A stretch of 64,000 bases of DNA from Rosa chinensis (lineage: Eukaryota > Streptophyta > Magnoliopsida > Rosales > Rosaceae): the NCBI RefSeq assembly GCF_002994745.2, contig NC_037093.1:47658384-47722383 (forward strand), given 5' to 3'. A program made the position numbers and the translations under genes. Within the stretch, counting starts at the first letter, position 1, and every line of letters begins with the position of its first letter. The notes under the pieces are model-generated. The model was not told the DNA's origin. It made no database searches and saw nothing but the letters and a program-made list of their open reading frames with translations. Shown here piece after piece: positions 46,344 to 58,889 of the stretch.

Positions 46344-49300
46344 ATGGCTCCTCCAAAGAAAATAATTATCGATCAGGAGGAAGAACTCAACGAGAAAGCC
46401 GCTCATACTTGGGGAACCGGAATTGGTGCCCGCTGTCATCTTCACACCAATATCCAGAGAACACTGCTTCTTAGGCTCCCAAATCACCATGTTGGACTGG
46501 GCCCGGCACCGCAAGATTTCATTCCAGACGACGCTCTCGCCCTCTACGGCCTACCCATCCGTCGACCCATTCTGGTCCTCCGAAGGACCCCTGGAGATTT
46601 CAGCAGTTGGGGTGCTCAAAAACATCGAGCGAAAATAGGGTACTGGCCATCTTCGATCAGCGTGGCGGAGCTTTCTTTGTATCGCGAAACGCGAGTGCGA
46701 GATCTGGCCCTTTGGAATGCAACAGGTATTACCCAAACCATTGATTTATGTTTCCACCTTCCTCGCGGTGGCAATCGCTCGCCGCTCGCTGCCTACCTTT
46801 GCTTTTAGAATACCGCCACCAACACCTTTGACTTTCGTTTTGGCCAAATGAGTATAACATTATTTGATATTCTTACCATTACTGGATTGCCCATCGACGG
46901 TCAACCCTATCTGCACGGCGAATTCGAGTCTGACAACTTTTCCTCAACTATGGCCCAAACCGGTCGCAGCGTTCATAGTAGCTCCTATCCGAGGTGGCTG
47001 GCCTATTACCGCAAAGAACATAATGCGACTGGTGGCATTGATTTTCTAGAGTATTGGCTCTGCAAGTTCATTTTTTGTATCTCCGCCAATAAGCCCACTG
47101 GTCCTTGGACTTCCCTGGCCATAGCCCTCTATAACGGCCGCCGCGTGGGGTTAGGACAGCCATTGTTGGGCGCCTTCTACTGTACTCTATACCAGGCCAC
47201 CATGCATCCTTTCGAGACTGGCATCTCTGGCCCTTTTTGGATCCTTGATTTCTGGATTCAAACCTACTTCCCATTCTTCCGCCGCAACGATATTTCATTG
47301 CTACCACCAGCTGACGCTCTTCTTGGTCAGTGGTTTTGTCGCGAGGAAAGGTACATATCCCCACCCTATTTTGAGTGTTTCTCATATTTGTACCTCCTGC
47401 ACGAGATGCCCTACTGCGACTTAGTACTCAATAGGAGATTCCCCACTCCTCTTGAAAATGGGTTCCTTCCTGGAGCTCCTAATTATAGTGATCGCGCGCA
47501 CTTGGCTTTTCGCCGCGCGATTTCTTGCTCAGATATTAGGCTTGCATCCAATGACCCTAGCTATGAGCTTTACACTCCCAACCACTTAGCTCGCCAGTTT
47601 GGCCTTATCCAACTAGTGTCATTCCCCCTCTATGATGCTTGGAACTACAATACTTCTTGGTGCAGAAGTGGCCCCTTGACTGGGCCTCCGCCAGTACAAA
47701 GCATGCTCGTGCTGGTTGATCTCCCTGACTGGGTGAATAACATCAACCCCGTGGATGGGACTGCTGAAGATTATGATCAATGGTGGTCAGAAGTTTCCGT
47801 CAACTGCTGGGGACAGAGGGATGACGAGCTCTTCGCGACCATTTTTGAAGAACTGAGATATCCCTATGATACTGATACCGAGCTACTTGCCCGCTTTCCT
47901 GAAGCTAAGACGTGACCTCAGCTACCTGAACCGGCTTCGTGACCCGCGCAAGCCCCTCCCCCGGTCCAAGTTGGGATGGTCATCCACGAGCCTCCTCAAG
48001 AGGTAATTGTCTTACATATATTTTTATTATTTTCTGTCTTCTTTTCCCCTTTTACTCATGATTTGTTGCATCAGGGAAGAGTGCCACCCTCTGGCGGTCG
48101 TGTAGTTGACGCTTCTCCGGCCACTGGTCAGGCCGCGAAGAAGAAAGCGATAGCGACAGAGCCTGAAGTCGAAAACTCTTCCTCTGATGATGATGACCCA
48201 CAAACAGTAATACTCTTATCTTAGAATCTCATAATCCTGTCACCTTCTTCGAAGCTTATTTTGAAGCCGCTTTAATCCTGACAGATTGCTGCCGCTTTAG
48301 CCCGCAAGCGCAGTCGCGCTAATCCCCGGACTGACCCATGGGCAGAAGATGAACCCGTCACTGACCGACTGGTAATACTCTTCTAAAATGAGCCATGACG
48401 TTCTGTTCATTATGTATGAGTCTATAACGCTCTTCATCTGTAGACTCGTCGTAGGTCATCAAGGCAAGTTGGAGAAGGATCCTCCGTTGCTGGCAAATGT
48501 GTGTCTAGTTCGCAAATCCAAGAGCCAATTGATGCTGCAAACAATATGCAGTTGGTTTTGGTCCCCATACAGGTTATAGATGACAACTCGCCTGAGGTTG
48601 AAGAAAGGGTGCCGCTCCCAGACATCTCCCATGGGCAGCCAACCGCAACCCTCCTTCTGGAACAAGCAGGGCCTGATTCAATTCCGGTGTCCAGTGAGGT
48701 TGCCCAGGAACCTGTGCTTACAGCAATTCTTCGCAAACTACTTGCTGAAGAGGTACTTCTCTTAAAAAAATGTTTTATCATTAACCCCTGGCTTGGTTAT
48801 TCTGATAATGTCTCCTTCTAGGACCCAAATGCCATTCCAAATGAGGAAGCGGCTGTCACAGAAGGAGAGATAGTGACCGAGAATCCTGCTGAACTTGTCC
48901 TTGATGTAGTCGGTCAGGACCCTGCCCCCCAAGCCATTGAAGCCGGGGAGGTAGAAGAAAACCCTGAACCATTGCCAGAGGCAGTACCTGTCGCGGAGCC
49001 TCTCGAGGCCCCCTCCGTCGCTGAGCAACCGCCTCCGTCCACTTTAGAATGGCTAGCTCCCGTGCTCAAAGTGACCACTCCTGGGGTCATAGATGATGCC
49101 CGAGAAGGCCTTCGTCGCCTCCTGGGTCCTGATATTCTAATTCCTGGCGCACCCGCGAGAGTTTTGGAATATCTGAGGGTGCTTCTTCGCGAGAGGGTTA
49201 TCACTCAAGACCAATATCAAGAGGTTGACGAGCTGTTGCAAAATCTTCCCCAAGGGCTCAATGAGAGAGCAGTCGCGACCGCGCAAGCTAGGCAGACCGA

Positions 49301-49637
49301 AACACATTACCAGACTCTTGCTCAACAAACGGACGCTGCGCGTGATTTCTTGGGTGACCGGGCTAATCTCATCAGGGAATTGACTCTCGAGAGGAACCAC
49401 CTGCGGACCCAAATCCAGGATCTTCAGGCCCGATTAACTGATGTGAAGGCTAGGCTTGCCCAAGCGGAACCTCAATTGGAGCAACCCCTTACCGCTTTTA
49501 AAACGCTGACCCATGACTTGGCCCAGGCTCGTGTAGAAGCCCAACATGCCGCGCAAGCCGCCGCTGATGCTAGCTTTCGCCTGGATGAACTTTTCCTCCG
49601 CTTAACTCGTGCAAGCCGGAAACTTTTAGGCCTCTGA
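46344..49637 (+). CDS. Plant mobile domain (PMD) protein with C-terminal coiled coil, five exons, antisense to the gypsy element
   Basis: Exons 46344-48002, 48075-48206, 48285-48371, 48444-48752, 48822-49637. Each is a whole number of codons, all introns are phase 0, 69-78 bases long and have GT..AG borders. The total is 3003 nt, 1000 residues plus stop. The first exon holds the PMD (aminotransferase-like) domain: I-T-L-F-D-I-L-T-I-T-G-L-P-I-D-G, then R-W-L-A-Y-Y, L-E-Y-W-L-C-K-F-I-F, L-A-I-A-L-Y-N-G and L-G-A-F-Y-C-T-L-Y. Exons 2-4 are acidic and Pro/Ser-rich. Exon 5 ends in a long coiled coil (E-L-T-L-E-R-N-H-L-R-T-Q-I-Q-D-L-Q-A-R-L). Three stops break it: TAG 46806-46808 and TGA at 47913-47915 and 47940-47942. 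PMD proteins such as MAIL1/MAIN act in silencing and genome stability in Arabidopsis; a role here is inference. Confidence 0.85.
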
Positions 49638-51006
49638 TATTAGGCCCATTAATTTTGTATGAACAATATTACTAGCAATAAATTATCTAACCCACTTTTG
49701 TTGGCCCAAATTTATTTTTATCTCGTGAACAATAGCTCTGTTCAAATTTAACTGCACACAAATAGTTTCAAAAGATAATCTTGAAAAGGAACGGTTACCT
49801 CCTCGGAGACCGCTCTTTCGTCCACGCGTATTCCTTTCCGTTTATTCCCGAGATCTCAGCATTGAATTCTATTGATATTCTCGTTGAAGGCATTGAAATG
49901 TCTTCGACTGCCCATATCCAAGGGTTGAGACCACTGAGGTAGGCTTCTATAAATATCAATACCCTGGACAGAAGAAAACTTACACCAACATGGCTCACCC
50001 AGAAATGACCTTGCAAGCCCTTCTCCTCTTTCTTCTATCTCTCAAATCTTCTCCATACTATCTCTCCCTTAGCCTCTAGATCTTAGGCTTTATGGCTTAA
50101 TCTCACTGCCTGTGTAGGCCTTATGGCCTAATCTCAGGCAACTTCGTGTCTTTGGTCTATGAAAGCCTGGATGGAACATCCTAGGTTTTGGATAGGTTGA
50201 AGAATACGAAGGGCTCCTAACGCGGGGCATCTCAAATTGGGGAGTCCCTCTCTTCAGATCTCTCCACGAGGAGCAAAGCGAAGAAGGGAGGAAGGCCACT
50301 TTAAGGCCGACCGTTCTTCTTCCGCGGCCTACCTCCGGGGTCTGATGAACCGCCTTCTGTTTTCCTTTGGAGGTAGGTGAGGCAGCTGGGTCGCACTCCG
50401 GCGCTGATTCTGTCTCCATCCCGGAGGATAATCAACTCGAAGGGTTGCGATGGATTATTTCCTTCCCTCTCCTTCCAGTACAAATCATAGCAGCTGCGAC
50501 TCAGATCAGTGGAGGGTGAAGAGAGGAAAAGTAAGAGTGAATATCTCATCAACCCTTCTTGCCGCAAGATCCGGAAACTCATAGAAGACATGAATCCTTA
50601 TTAGTTGTTTCAGCCACTTTCTGGCTTTGTATATTGTTAATGTAACTTTCTGGGACACATTGTCTTGCTTCTGGCTGCAAAGCCACTTATGAATGAAAGA
50701 TTCGAAAATTATTTGTTGAAAACCACAATGGTATAATAATAAGGCCTCTGGTATAGGCCCTTACAAACATTCCTAACACCTATTGTCAAGGATATTGTAC
50801 GAAAATGTATGATAAATTTGCCAGACATGGCTAAATGGAAAAATAAAATAGCCACTATAAAGGCCTGTATGTACAGAGTGTTGCCCCCTTAGTGTTCGTA
50901 GGTGGAGCGAAGATAGGTGAATCGAGGCCACAATGAAAAGGCCTGATTACAAGGAATGAAGCGAGCCAAAGGACACTATGTTTGCCCCCCTGTCCTTGCT
51001 ACGAAA
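49638..51006. other. Spacer between the PMD gene and the integrase 3' end
   Basis: 1.37 kb where the two coding blocks converge. No convincing coding frame; several short frames overlap on both strands. Near 50090-50145 a short direct repeat (TATGGC(C)TAATCTCA) occurs. It is likely to hold the 3' ends of both transcripts. Confidence 0.5.
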
Positions 51007-54000
51007 TCAGTCATCAAATTCCCAAACGCTGGGGTAGTATTTCTTTAAGAACCTGCCGTTGATAGGGTTACGGTGGAGGTCTCCATCCAAATCTCTGAGG
51101 TGAAAAGCCCCACGCTCCAGAATCCTATGAATCACAAAGGGCCCTTCCCTGCGTGGGGTCCATTTACCGCGGCCGGTCACCTTCTCACCAAATGGAAGGA
51201 CTGCTTTCCAAACGAGCTCGCCCTCCTTGTAACTGTGATCACAAGTTCTCTTGTCATAGGCGCAAGCAACACATTGCTTCTCCATCACTAAGTTGTCCAA
51301 AGCCTCTAAGCGCTGTCCGCTAAGGTCTTCGTGCTCCTGCCACATGGCCTGGACGTAGTCATCACCAATCAAATGATGTTGATCTTGGACGCGGAGGGAG
51401 TGAACATTGATCTCCAAAGGCAGAACTGCGTCGTGACCAAACATGAGTGCATAGGGCGTTGTGGCGGTAAAAGTTCGCTTTGAAGTGCGATAGGCCCACA
51501 ACGTTTCATACAATGTCTCGTGCCATTGGCGAGGGTTTTCAACAAGCATCTTTTTCAGTAGGGTAATGATAATCTTGTTATTGGACTCTACTTGACCATT
51601 AGAATGAGCGTAATACGGCGTGCTATGAAGAAACTGGATGCCGAAGTCGTTGACGAGCTGCTCCACATCACCACCCATAAATGGTGCCCCCTTGTCCGAT
51701 ACTAACACCTCGGGGACGCCGAACCTGCATATAATATTTTGGAAGATGAATCGGCGAATGGTCGCTCCAGAGGCTTCTTTCAAAGGTTCAGCTTCGACTC
51801 ATTTAGTGAAGAAATCTGTAGCGACAATGATGAACTTGTGTTGGAGTGACGAATGGGGATGAATCATGCCAATCAAGTCCAATGCCCAGGCTCGCGCAGG
51901 CCAAGGTTTAATGATAGGCTGCATGGGAATATTGGGAATATGCTGAACTGGTCCATGAGCCTGGCAGTCCTGACAACCTTTCGCGAACGTGATACAGTCT
52001 TTTAAAATGCTGGGCCAGTAATACCCATGTCGCCTGATGAGCCAACGCATCTTTGGACCCACCTGATGGGCTCCACATATGTCGGCATGTGCCTCTCGCA
52101 TTAGACGTTTCGCATCGCGGCCAAACACACAACGGAAGTCTATGCCGTCTTCCCCGCGTCAGCGCAGCTCATCACCTCTGAGGAAGTAATTTAACGCAAG
52201 AAAATGAGTCTTCCTGTCTGCAGTGGCGTCTGGTTGCTTTAGGTAAGCAATCAAAGGAATGCGCCAATCTATATCAATAGGTTCGAGGACCGCGATAACT
52301 GGATCGTCTGGTGGGTAAGGTCGTGCGAGCCAAGAAGGCAGCGTGCGTCTTTCAACTTTCAAGATTCGCTCGCGAACCCCATATTTCAAAGTAATGCCTG
52401 TAGCTAGTTGAGCAAGTTCGTTGGCCGCAAAGTTGCGTTCGCGAGGAATATATTCCAAATCCACGTCATCGAATTGATCCAGAAGTTCAACGGCGCTATT
52501 CAAATATGGTACAAGCATGCAACTCACACATCTGTACTTCTCTTGAAGTTGATTTATGACGAGCAAAGAATCACCGCGTACTTGGACATCTCTTACTCCG
52601 AGTTCTAGTAACACCTCTAGGCCAATAATGAGGGCCTCATACTCCGCTTGATTATTGGTGCACTTGAACTCCAATTGGAAGGAATAAGAAAAATGATCGC
52701 CCGCTGGGTTTTCCAGAACAATCCCTGCCCCTGCTAGTGTTTCTGTTCTTGAACCATCAAAAAATAATATCCAAGGTTGAAGGGAAATTGTGGCCGGATA
52801 CCAAATAGCATATTCGGGAATGCGCACCAAATCTGGTTGAGTTGTTGTTGCGGTCACGATCTCTAACTCTTTCACGTTGGGGACATCCAACATAGGGTGA
52901 TGTGCTAGAAAGTCTGCGATAACTTGTCCCTTCACTGCTTTCTGTGTAACGTACTGTAGCGAGAATTCGGATAATGCCAACACCCACTTGCCAATACGAC
53001 CTCGCAGAATAGGTCGCGACAGCATGTACTTGACCAAGTCGGTTTGAGCGATAATGCAAGTGGTAAAGGATAGCATGTAGTATCGCAACTTGCATGCTGA
53101 GAAATACAATGTAAGACACAATTTTTCCATGGGCGTATACCTGGTTTCACAATCCGTCAGTGTCCTACTGAGGAAAAAAATGGCATGCTCGACACTTTCC
53201 TCATCATCCTGGGCGAGTAAGCTGCCAATGGATGCCTCGGCTGCGGAAATATACAGCTTTAATGGAAATCCAGCTCTAGGAGGAACGAGTACTGGCGGGC
53301 TCGCTAGATAGGCCTTAATTTTGTCAAAAGCCTCTTGGTGTTGAGATTCCCACACAAACTCGTTCTGTCCTTGTAGTCTTAGTAATGGGGAAAAAGGTTG
53401 GATTTTACCTGCAGAGTTAGATATGAAACGTCTCAGGAAGTTGATCTTACCCAGTAATCGTTGCAACTCTTTCTTTGTGCGCGGGGAAGAGGCGTTGATG
53501 ACTATGCTGGCCTTATCCTTAGGGACCTCCATACCCCTTTGATGGACAATGAAACCCTGAAAATCTCCGGCTTGAACTTCGAAAACGCATTTAGCTGGAT
53601 TCATCTTGAGCTTGTGCAGCCGCATGCGCTCGAAGACTTTTCTGAGATCTGTGATGTGGTCCCCGCGCTGTTTGGACTTGACGACCACGTCATCAATGTA
53701 AACCTCTAAAATCTTCCCTAGGATGTCGTGGAAGATCAGGTTCATGGCTCTCTGATACGTTGCCCCAACATTCTTCAGTCCAAAAGGCATAACTATGTAT
53801 TCAAAAACGCCCGCGAAACCTGGACAACGGAATGCTGTTTTGTGTCTGTCTTCCTCCTCAACTGGAATCTGGTGATACCCCGCAGTTCCGTCCATGAAGG
53901 ATAACAATTCATGTCGTGCTACTGCATCTACCAACATATCCGTGACTGGCATGTGGTAGACATCCTTAGGCGTAGCGACATTAAGGTCTCAGTAGTCCAC

Positions 54001-54537
54001 GCAGACCCTCATCTTACCATTCTTCTTACGGACTGGCATGATATTGGACAGCCACTGATTGTATTTGGCCACCCGAATGATGCCTGATCTATGCATCTTT
54101 TCAACTTCTTCTTTGACCAGAACTTGGGTTTCGGAGTTCATTCTTCGCGGTTCTTGCTTCACAGGCCTCTTGTCAGGGAGTGTTGGTAGTTGATGGAAAA
54201 CCAAGTCCAGTGACAGGCCGGGCATGTCTTCATATTTCACCGCGAAACAGTCTTTGAACTCCAATAACAAATCAATGAGCCTCTGTTTCTCGCTAGGCTC
54301 TAAGTAAGTGCTGATAGCCACTTCCATCGGTTCAACTGCTGTTCCAAGATTGACACTCTCTGTAGGATCCCTGACCTTTGGAGGGGTGTCATCCAGCACT
54401 GCTGGGGCCAGCTGAATTTCTTCTGCGTCTTCTATTCCTTGGTCAGAAAACTCCTCGTTGACAAGTTCCAAGGTCACGACACGATCATAGGCCTCTTTTT
54501 CCACCAGGTATGAGGATAGTCCTTCGTACAAAGATTA
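51007..54537 (-). pseudogene. pol: Gypsy RT, RNase H, second RNase H and integrase, in one frame with stops
   Basis: One minus-strand frame runs from about 54570 to 51007, stopped at 54535-54537 (TAA), 53989-53991, 52159-52161 and 51799-51801 (all TGA). RT has M-R-V-C-V-D-Y, F-M-D-G-T-A-G-Y-H-Q-I and catalytic Y-I-D-D-V-V-V-K-S. The first RNase H follows (L-K-L-Y-I-S-A, the usual first Asp not seen). The second has F-F-D-G-S, N-Q-A-E-Y-E-A-L, R-G-D-S-L-L-V-I-N-Q-L, and N-E-L-A where Asp is usual. Integrase has H-G-Y-Y-W-P, C-x2-C (C-Q-D-C-Q-A-H-G), A-L-D-L-I-G, V-S-D-K-G-A-P-F and S-N-G-Q-V-E-S-N-N-K, a full D,D,E set. Confidence 0.9.
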
Positions 54538-54575
54538 GAAGGCCTCTATCCCTTCCTCTGGAAGGTCGTAATCCA

Positions 54576-57500
54576 TTAATCGTTTAAGGGTTTGGGCACA
54601 GCGTGGCCAGGCCTTTCCAAGCCCTCTTTTGCGAGCGTAAGCCCCCACTGTGCCAATTCAGAGGCCGTCACCCCTGTGGGGCGGCCTTTGTCATCAATGC
54701 CACTGACCTGCAATGGAGTAATTGGCTCTAAGTAGTACCTGGCATCCACATAGTTGGCGGAAACTGGGAATGGGCGAGGATCTGCTTTAATTAACTCCTC
54801 TTGATCGGCTGCCCTATTCCACATCACCAGCTCCTAGTGGAGAGTTGAAGGAACACAATAGCTCCGGTGAATCCAGTCGCGCCCCAGGATGGCGCTATAG
54901 GCTGCGTAACAGTCTGTTACGAAGAAAGCATAGACCCCCTCTGTTGGTCCTACCTTGATACGTAGGAACAATAAGCCCAAAGCCTTCGTGACTGTCCCTG
55001 CGAAGTTCTTCAGCGTGAGGGATGTAGACTGGATCTTCTCTTTCTTGATCCCAAGTAAGTGCATGGTTCTTGTGGTGACAATGTTGGCAGCGGCCCCTGT
55101 GTCGACCATGACCTTGCTGACCTTAGTGCCAGCAATATCCACTGTTATATATAAAGGTCGCATGTGCTGAACCATCGCGGGCGTTGGTCTTGTGAAGCTC
55201 ATAAAGAAACCCTTACCCTCAGCGTCTTCGGTCTCAAGAACCACTGCCTTTGCTAAAGGTGTTGTTGCAGCCGATGTGATTTGCAGAGGCTGATCGGTAC
55301 CTTCTTCCTTCTCCATGCACTCCTGCGCGGCAATCGGCAAAACATATCTCGTGGGAAGTACGTAGACCATATTGCAGGAAGTATCAATCGGCTCAGTTTC
55401 GTCTATGTCGTCCTTCAGGTTGAGCTTCGGCTCTTTAACCGGGATGTCAGTGTTGAACTGTTTCCCTAGCCGATCTACAAATGACTCTTCTGCAAGCCCC
55501 TTTACTTCACACTGTTTCTGTTCCCGCAGCTCGGCCATTAACAATGGCAAGTTTGGTTTCTATTCCCCTATAAGTATTTCCTTTGGGGGCGCGACCACCA
55601 AACTTTGGACTTTTTAAGGTCTCCACAGTAAAGCTTCTGCAGTGCTGCCCTTGCTCTCCAATCTTTCAAAAACTGAGGGTTTGACTTCTGGTTCCTCTCG
55701 AAACAACCTGCGCCTAACATGTGGCCTCCTGGTTGGCGAGTTGTCCTTCCTAGCTAGCGGAGGTGTCCTCTCTGTTGTGATCCTGCAGAAAACACTAGGC
55801 TTAGAGGCTCCTGATTCTGAGCGCACCTGTTTTTGAAAACTGCAGGGAGCCACCAATGGCTTAGCAGCTAACGCCTCCATCTCCTTCTGATATTGCTCAG
55901 GAGATTTAACAAGTTGCGACGGCTTGATTAGGCCCTGATCAAGAGCCTCCAAGGCACGCTTGGCTTCTCTGAACCTGCGCTGCAATTTCCTTTTCCTAGA
56001 AGGGCTGATCTCCACTGCCTTCCCCTTCTCTCTAGTATACCATTTGCCTTCTTTGATGGTGGACATCGAAGCAGGAGGGATGTAAGGTTTGGTCACGACA
56101 TCTTTGTGCTCATTCCTAGCCTGTCCATCTTGTTTATGATCGTTCGCGACCGCTTTCAATTTCTTGAACAAGTTGGAATCTTTTAGGGATGGAGGTGACT
56201 TTACCTCATCTCTCGCCTTTGGGCTAAAAGGCTGGTAATTTCGTGATGGTGAAGCCCATTTGATTGGCGGGAGGGAACCAAAACGAAAAGTCTGCTCGAC
56301 CTTTGCGTGCGACACTTGGATGCTGCATTCTTCTTTACACCGCGAGCATGGGACTACTGGTGAGGCTTCGCTAATGGGCTTAACTTTCTTCTTTACAGGG
56401 GTTTCCTCCCCTTCATCCCTTTCTTCTTTCCCCTTTGTAGTCAAATCCAGGGTTGGTTTCCTCTGGCTCTTCTTGGGCCAGTTCACATCAACCATACCAA
56501 CTCCAGTATTCGGGAAAGGGTTCAGGTCTACTAGTGCTGCCGCTGCCGCCGAAGCTTCTACCTGCAAACTGCCGTTATTGAGCCATACCTGAATTTGGTC
56601 TTTTAGCTTCAAATAATCAGCTGTGTTATGGTTCCACAAGTTGTGGAATTTGCAGTACTTTTTTCCTTTCAGCTGATCCGGTCGAGGGAAAGGGCCAAAG
56701 TCTGTTTTCACCATCTTCGCGACAATCATCTCATCCAGAATCTCATGTGCCTTATTGGCATCATATGTATATGTTGCGAACTCAGGTTTGGTGAAAGCCA
56801 CAGACCTGAGCTTGACAGGCTCCTTAGATATCTTTAACTGCTTGAGGGTTGAATTCTTCCTACCTGTCAACTCTAGTGCGGAGACATTGTTCTTCTCTTC
56901 TTCAGCTTCATCTTCACTCTGGAAAACCTCTTCCCCTTGATGGTGATAGTAAGGATCATAGGTTGGCTGTAGGTATCCAAGAGTTGCCATTGTGCGGTGT
57001 TTCCCGGACACATATGTTCCTTTGGACGCATTTTTCCTAGCATCTGTCTCTCTGAGGAGATGTTCGAAGCTACCCACCTCTGTGATCAGTTCTGCCATTG
57101 ACTGGATCATGCTGCCATGTTGCTTCTTTCGTTGGAGTGGTTCCAAACCCTTGATCGCTAGCTTGACCAATTCTTTTTCAGGGAGGATCACATTTAGTTT
57201 GGCTTTCTGGATCTGGAAGCACTGAAGATAGGCGACGGCGAGCTCTGTGGGTTGTTGGGACATCTGAGTAAGAGAGGCCAAATCAACCTCAAGCTCGATG
57301 GCTCCAAAAGTTTCTCGGAAGAGTTTTTCCATCGCGGGCCAGTCTGCCACTGTTCCTGGTCAGAGTTTGGAAAACCATCTGAAGGCGGCTCTAGAAAGAG
57401 AAGTGCCAAAGATCCTGCACTTGAGGCTATCATCATTCGGGTATTGACCGCATTACACCCTGAACCTGGCCAAATGAGCTACCGCGTTCTTCGTGTCCTC

Positions 57501-58688
57501 TCCTGAAAAAGTAGAAAATGTGATATTCTTATAACCTCTTGGAAAGGGCGCGAGCATTATATGTGGCGGGAAAGGTCCCTCATAGACCCCATCCATTTGG
57601 GCCCTAGGGTTGGCCAACCTGATCATCTCCTCTACCTCTTCACGTCTCACATACTCTGGGCCAAGAGGAGGAGGATTCGCCACAGTTTGGCGAGTAAACT
57701 GCAAGGGTACAGTTTGGTCGACCGTTGCTGCTCTTTCCCTTATGCGAACAGTCTGGGGATTAGAGGACTGTTGAAGAGTTACCGCTGGTACGGCCGCATC
57801 TTTGACCAACGCTGTTATCTTGATGGGGTTGCCTGCCTGGTCAATGCCATAGTAATTATCTGGGAGTTCATGATAGATTTTCTCCACTCCGTTGCTGTCG
57901 TACTGAGTAAACTTTACGGGATCAGCTGGAGTACCTTCACCGGTCTTCTGGATCTTATCCTTTGGTGAGGCTGATGAGGCATCCTTGTTATCACCAATCA
58001 CCAAAGCTCTTTCCTTATTTTTAGTTGATGTGGCAGTGGCCTTTTCAGGAGGTGTGGCCGCACTGCTGCTGGCCTTCTCGCGAGCGTTTGGTGGAATATA
58101 CTTACCAGAACCAGAAGGCAGACCCAGTGAGCCAAGGATGGCGTTAGGATCGCCTAGAGCTTTGTTCAGTACTTCTTTAGCCTGGTTCAGTTCGGCTCTC
58201 TGCATGGCGACCTCTGTTGTAAGATTAGAACCATCCTTGCGAAGACCTGCCAAATTTAACGCAGTTTGCTTGGTCTGGCTTGCGATGGCTTTCATAACTT
58301 CTTTTTTATGTTGACTCTGCTCATCAGCGATGCCTCTAGCATGGGCCTTTACTGCATTCTCTGATCGTGAGATCTGTTGCTTAGTATCCTCAGCATTTTG
58401 GGCAATGCGCTAGTCTAGTTCGCGTATGAGCTAGTCCTTCTTCGCGGTTTCCTTGTCAAAGTCAGCAGCTACCTTAACATGATGGTTTTCGATATTCTTC
58501 ATAATGATCGCGAGTTTTTCCTCAAAGGTCGCTTCCTCTGGAATAGGCTTCAAAACGAAAGCCTCTCTTTCTACACTTTCCACAGCATCAGGAACCGCGA
58601 TAGTGTTGACAAGCTCCCTTGCCTGGTTAGTAATGACACTTTGACCCTCAGTAGAGGTCGGGTGATTCTCTCCCTGTCCAGTTGACAT
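54576..58688 (-). pseudogene. gag-pro: Gypsy gag-protease, one frame with stops
   Basis: ATG at 58688 (M-S-T-G-Q-G-E-N) lies about 200 bases after the primer site. A coiled-coil part with the block around A-N-P-R-A-Q-M-D-G follows, then the retrotransposon gag core (A-D-W-P-A-M-E-K-L-F, Y-L-Q-C-F-Q). A basic linker leads to the protease with M-V-D-T-G-A-A-A-N-I-V at about 55100. Stops lie at 58431, 58410, 57453, 57360, 55614, 55560 and 54834 (first base on the plus strand). All of gag-pro shares one frame, while RT to integrase uses another; the change lies near 54576. Confidence 0.88.
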
Positions 58689-58863
58689 ATTGGATGATTG
58701 GGGGTAACGAGAGAACCTTTGAGTCACTTGTTCTTCAGAAAGACCACGACAGTCCGCGCGAAGGTGCGGTCTGTAACTGGAGGTCTTATGCTTTGAGCAG
58801 TTAGCGTAAACCTTTTGGTAAGGGTTTTCGCTTAACTTCCTAATGGTTTCGTTAGCGAAAATC

Positions 58864-58889
58864 TGGTAGTCCCACTGGGCGTGCCAAAA
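58864..58889 (-). other. Primer binding site of the gypsy element
   Basis: Directly inside the 5' LTR the minus strand reads TTTTGGCACGCCCAGTGGGA. The position fits a primer site; the tRNA it pairs with cannot be named with certainty. Confidence 0.6.

Noticed and set aside
48914..49204. Minus-strand frames across the PMD exon 5
   Set aside because: Shadows of a GC-rich coding exon on the plus strand.
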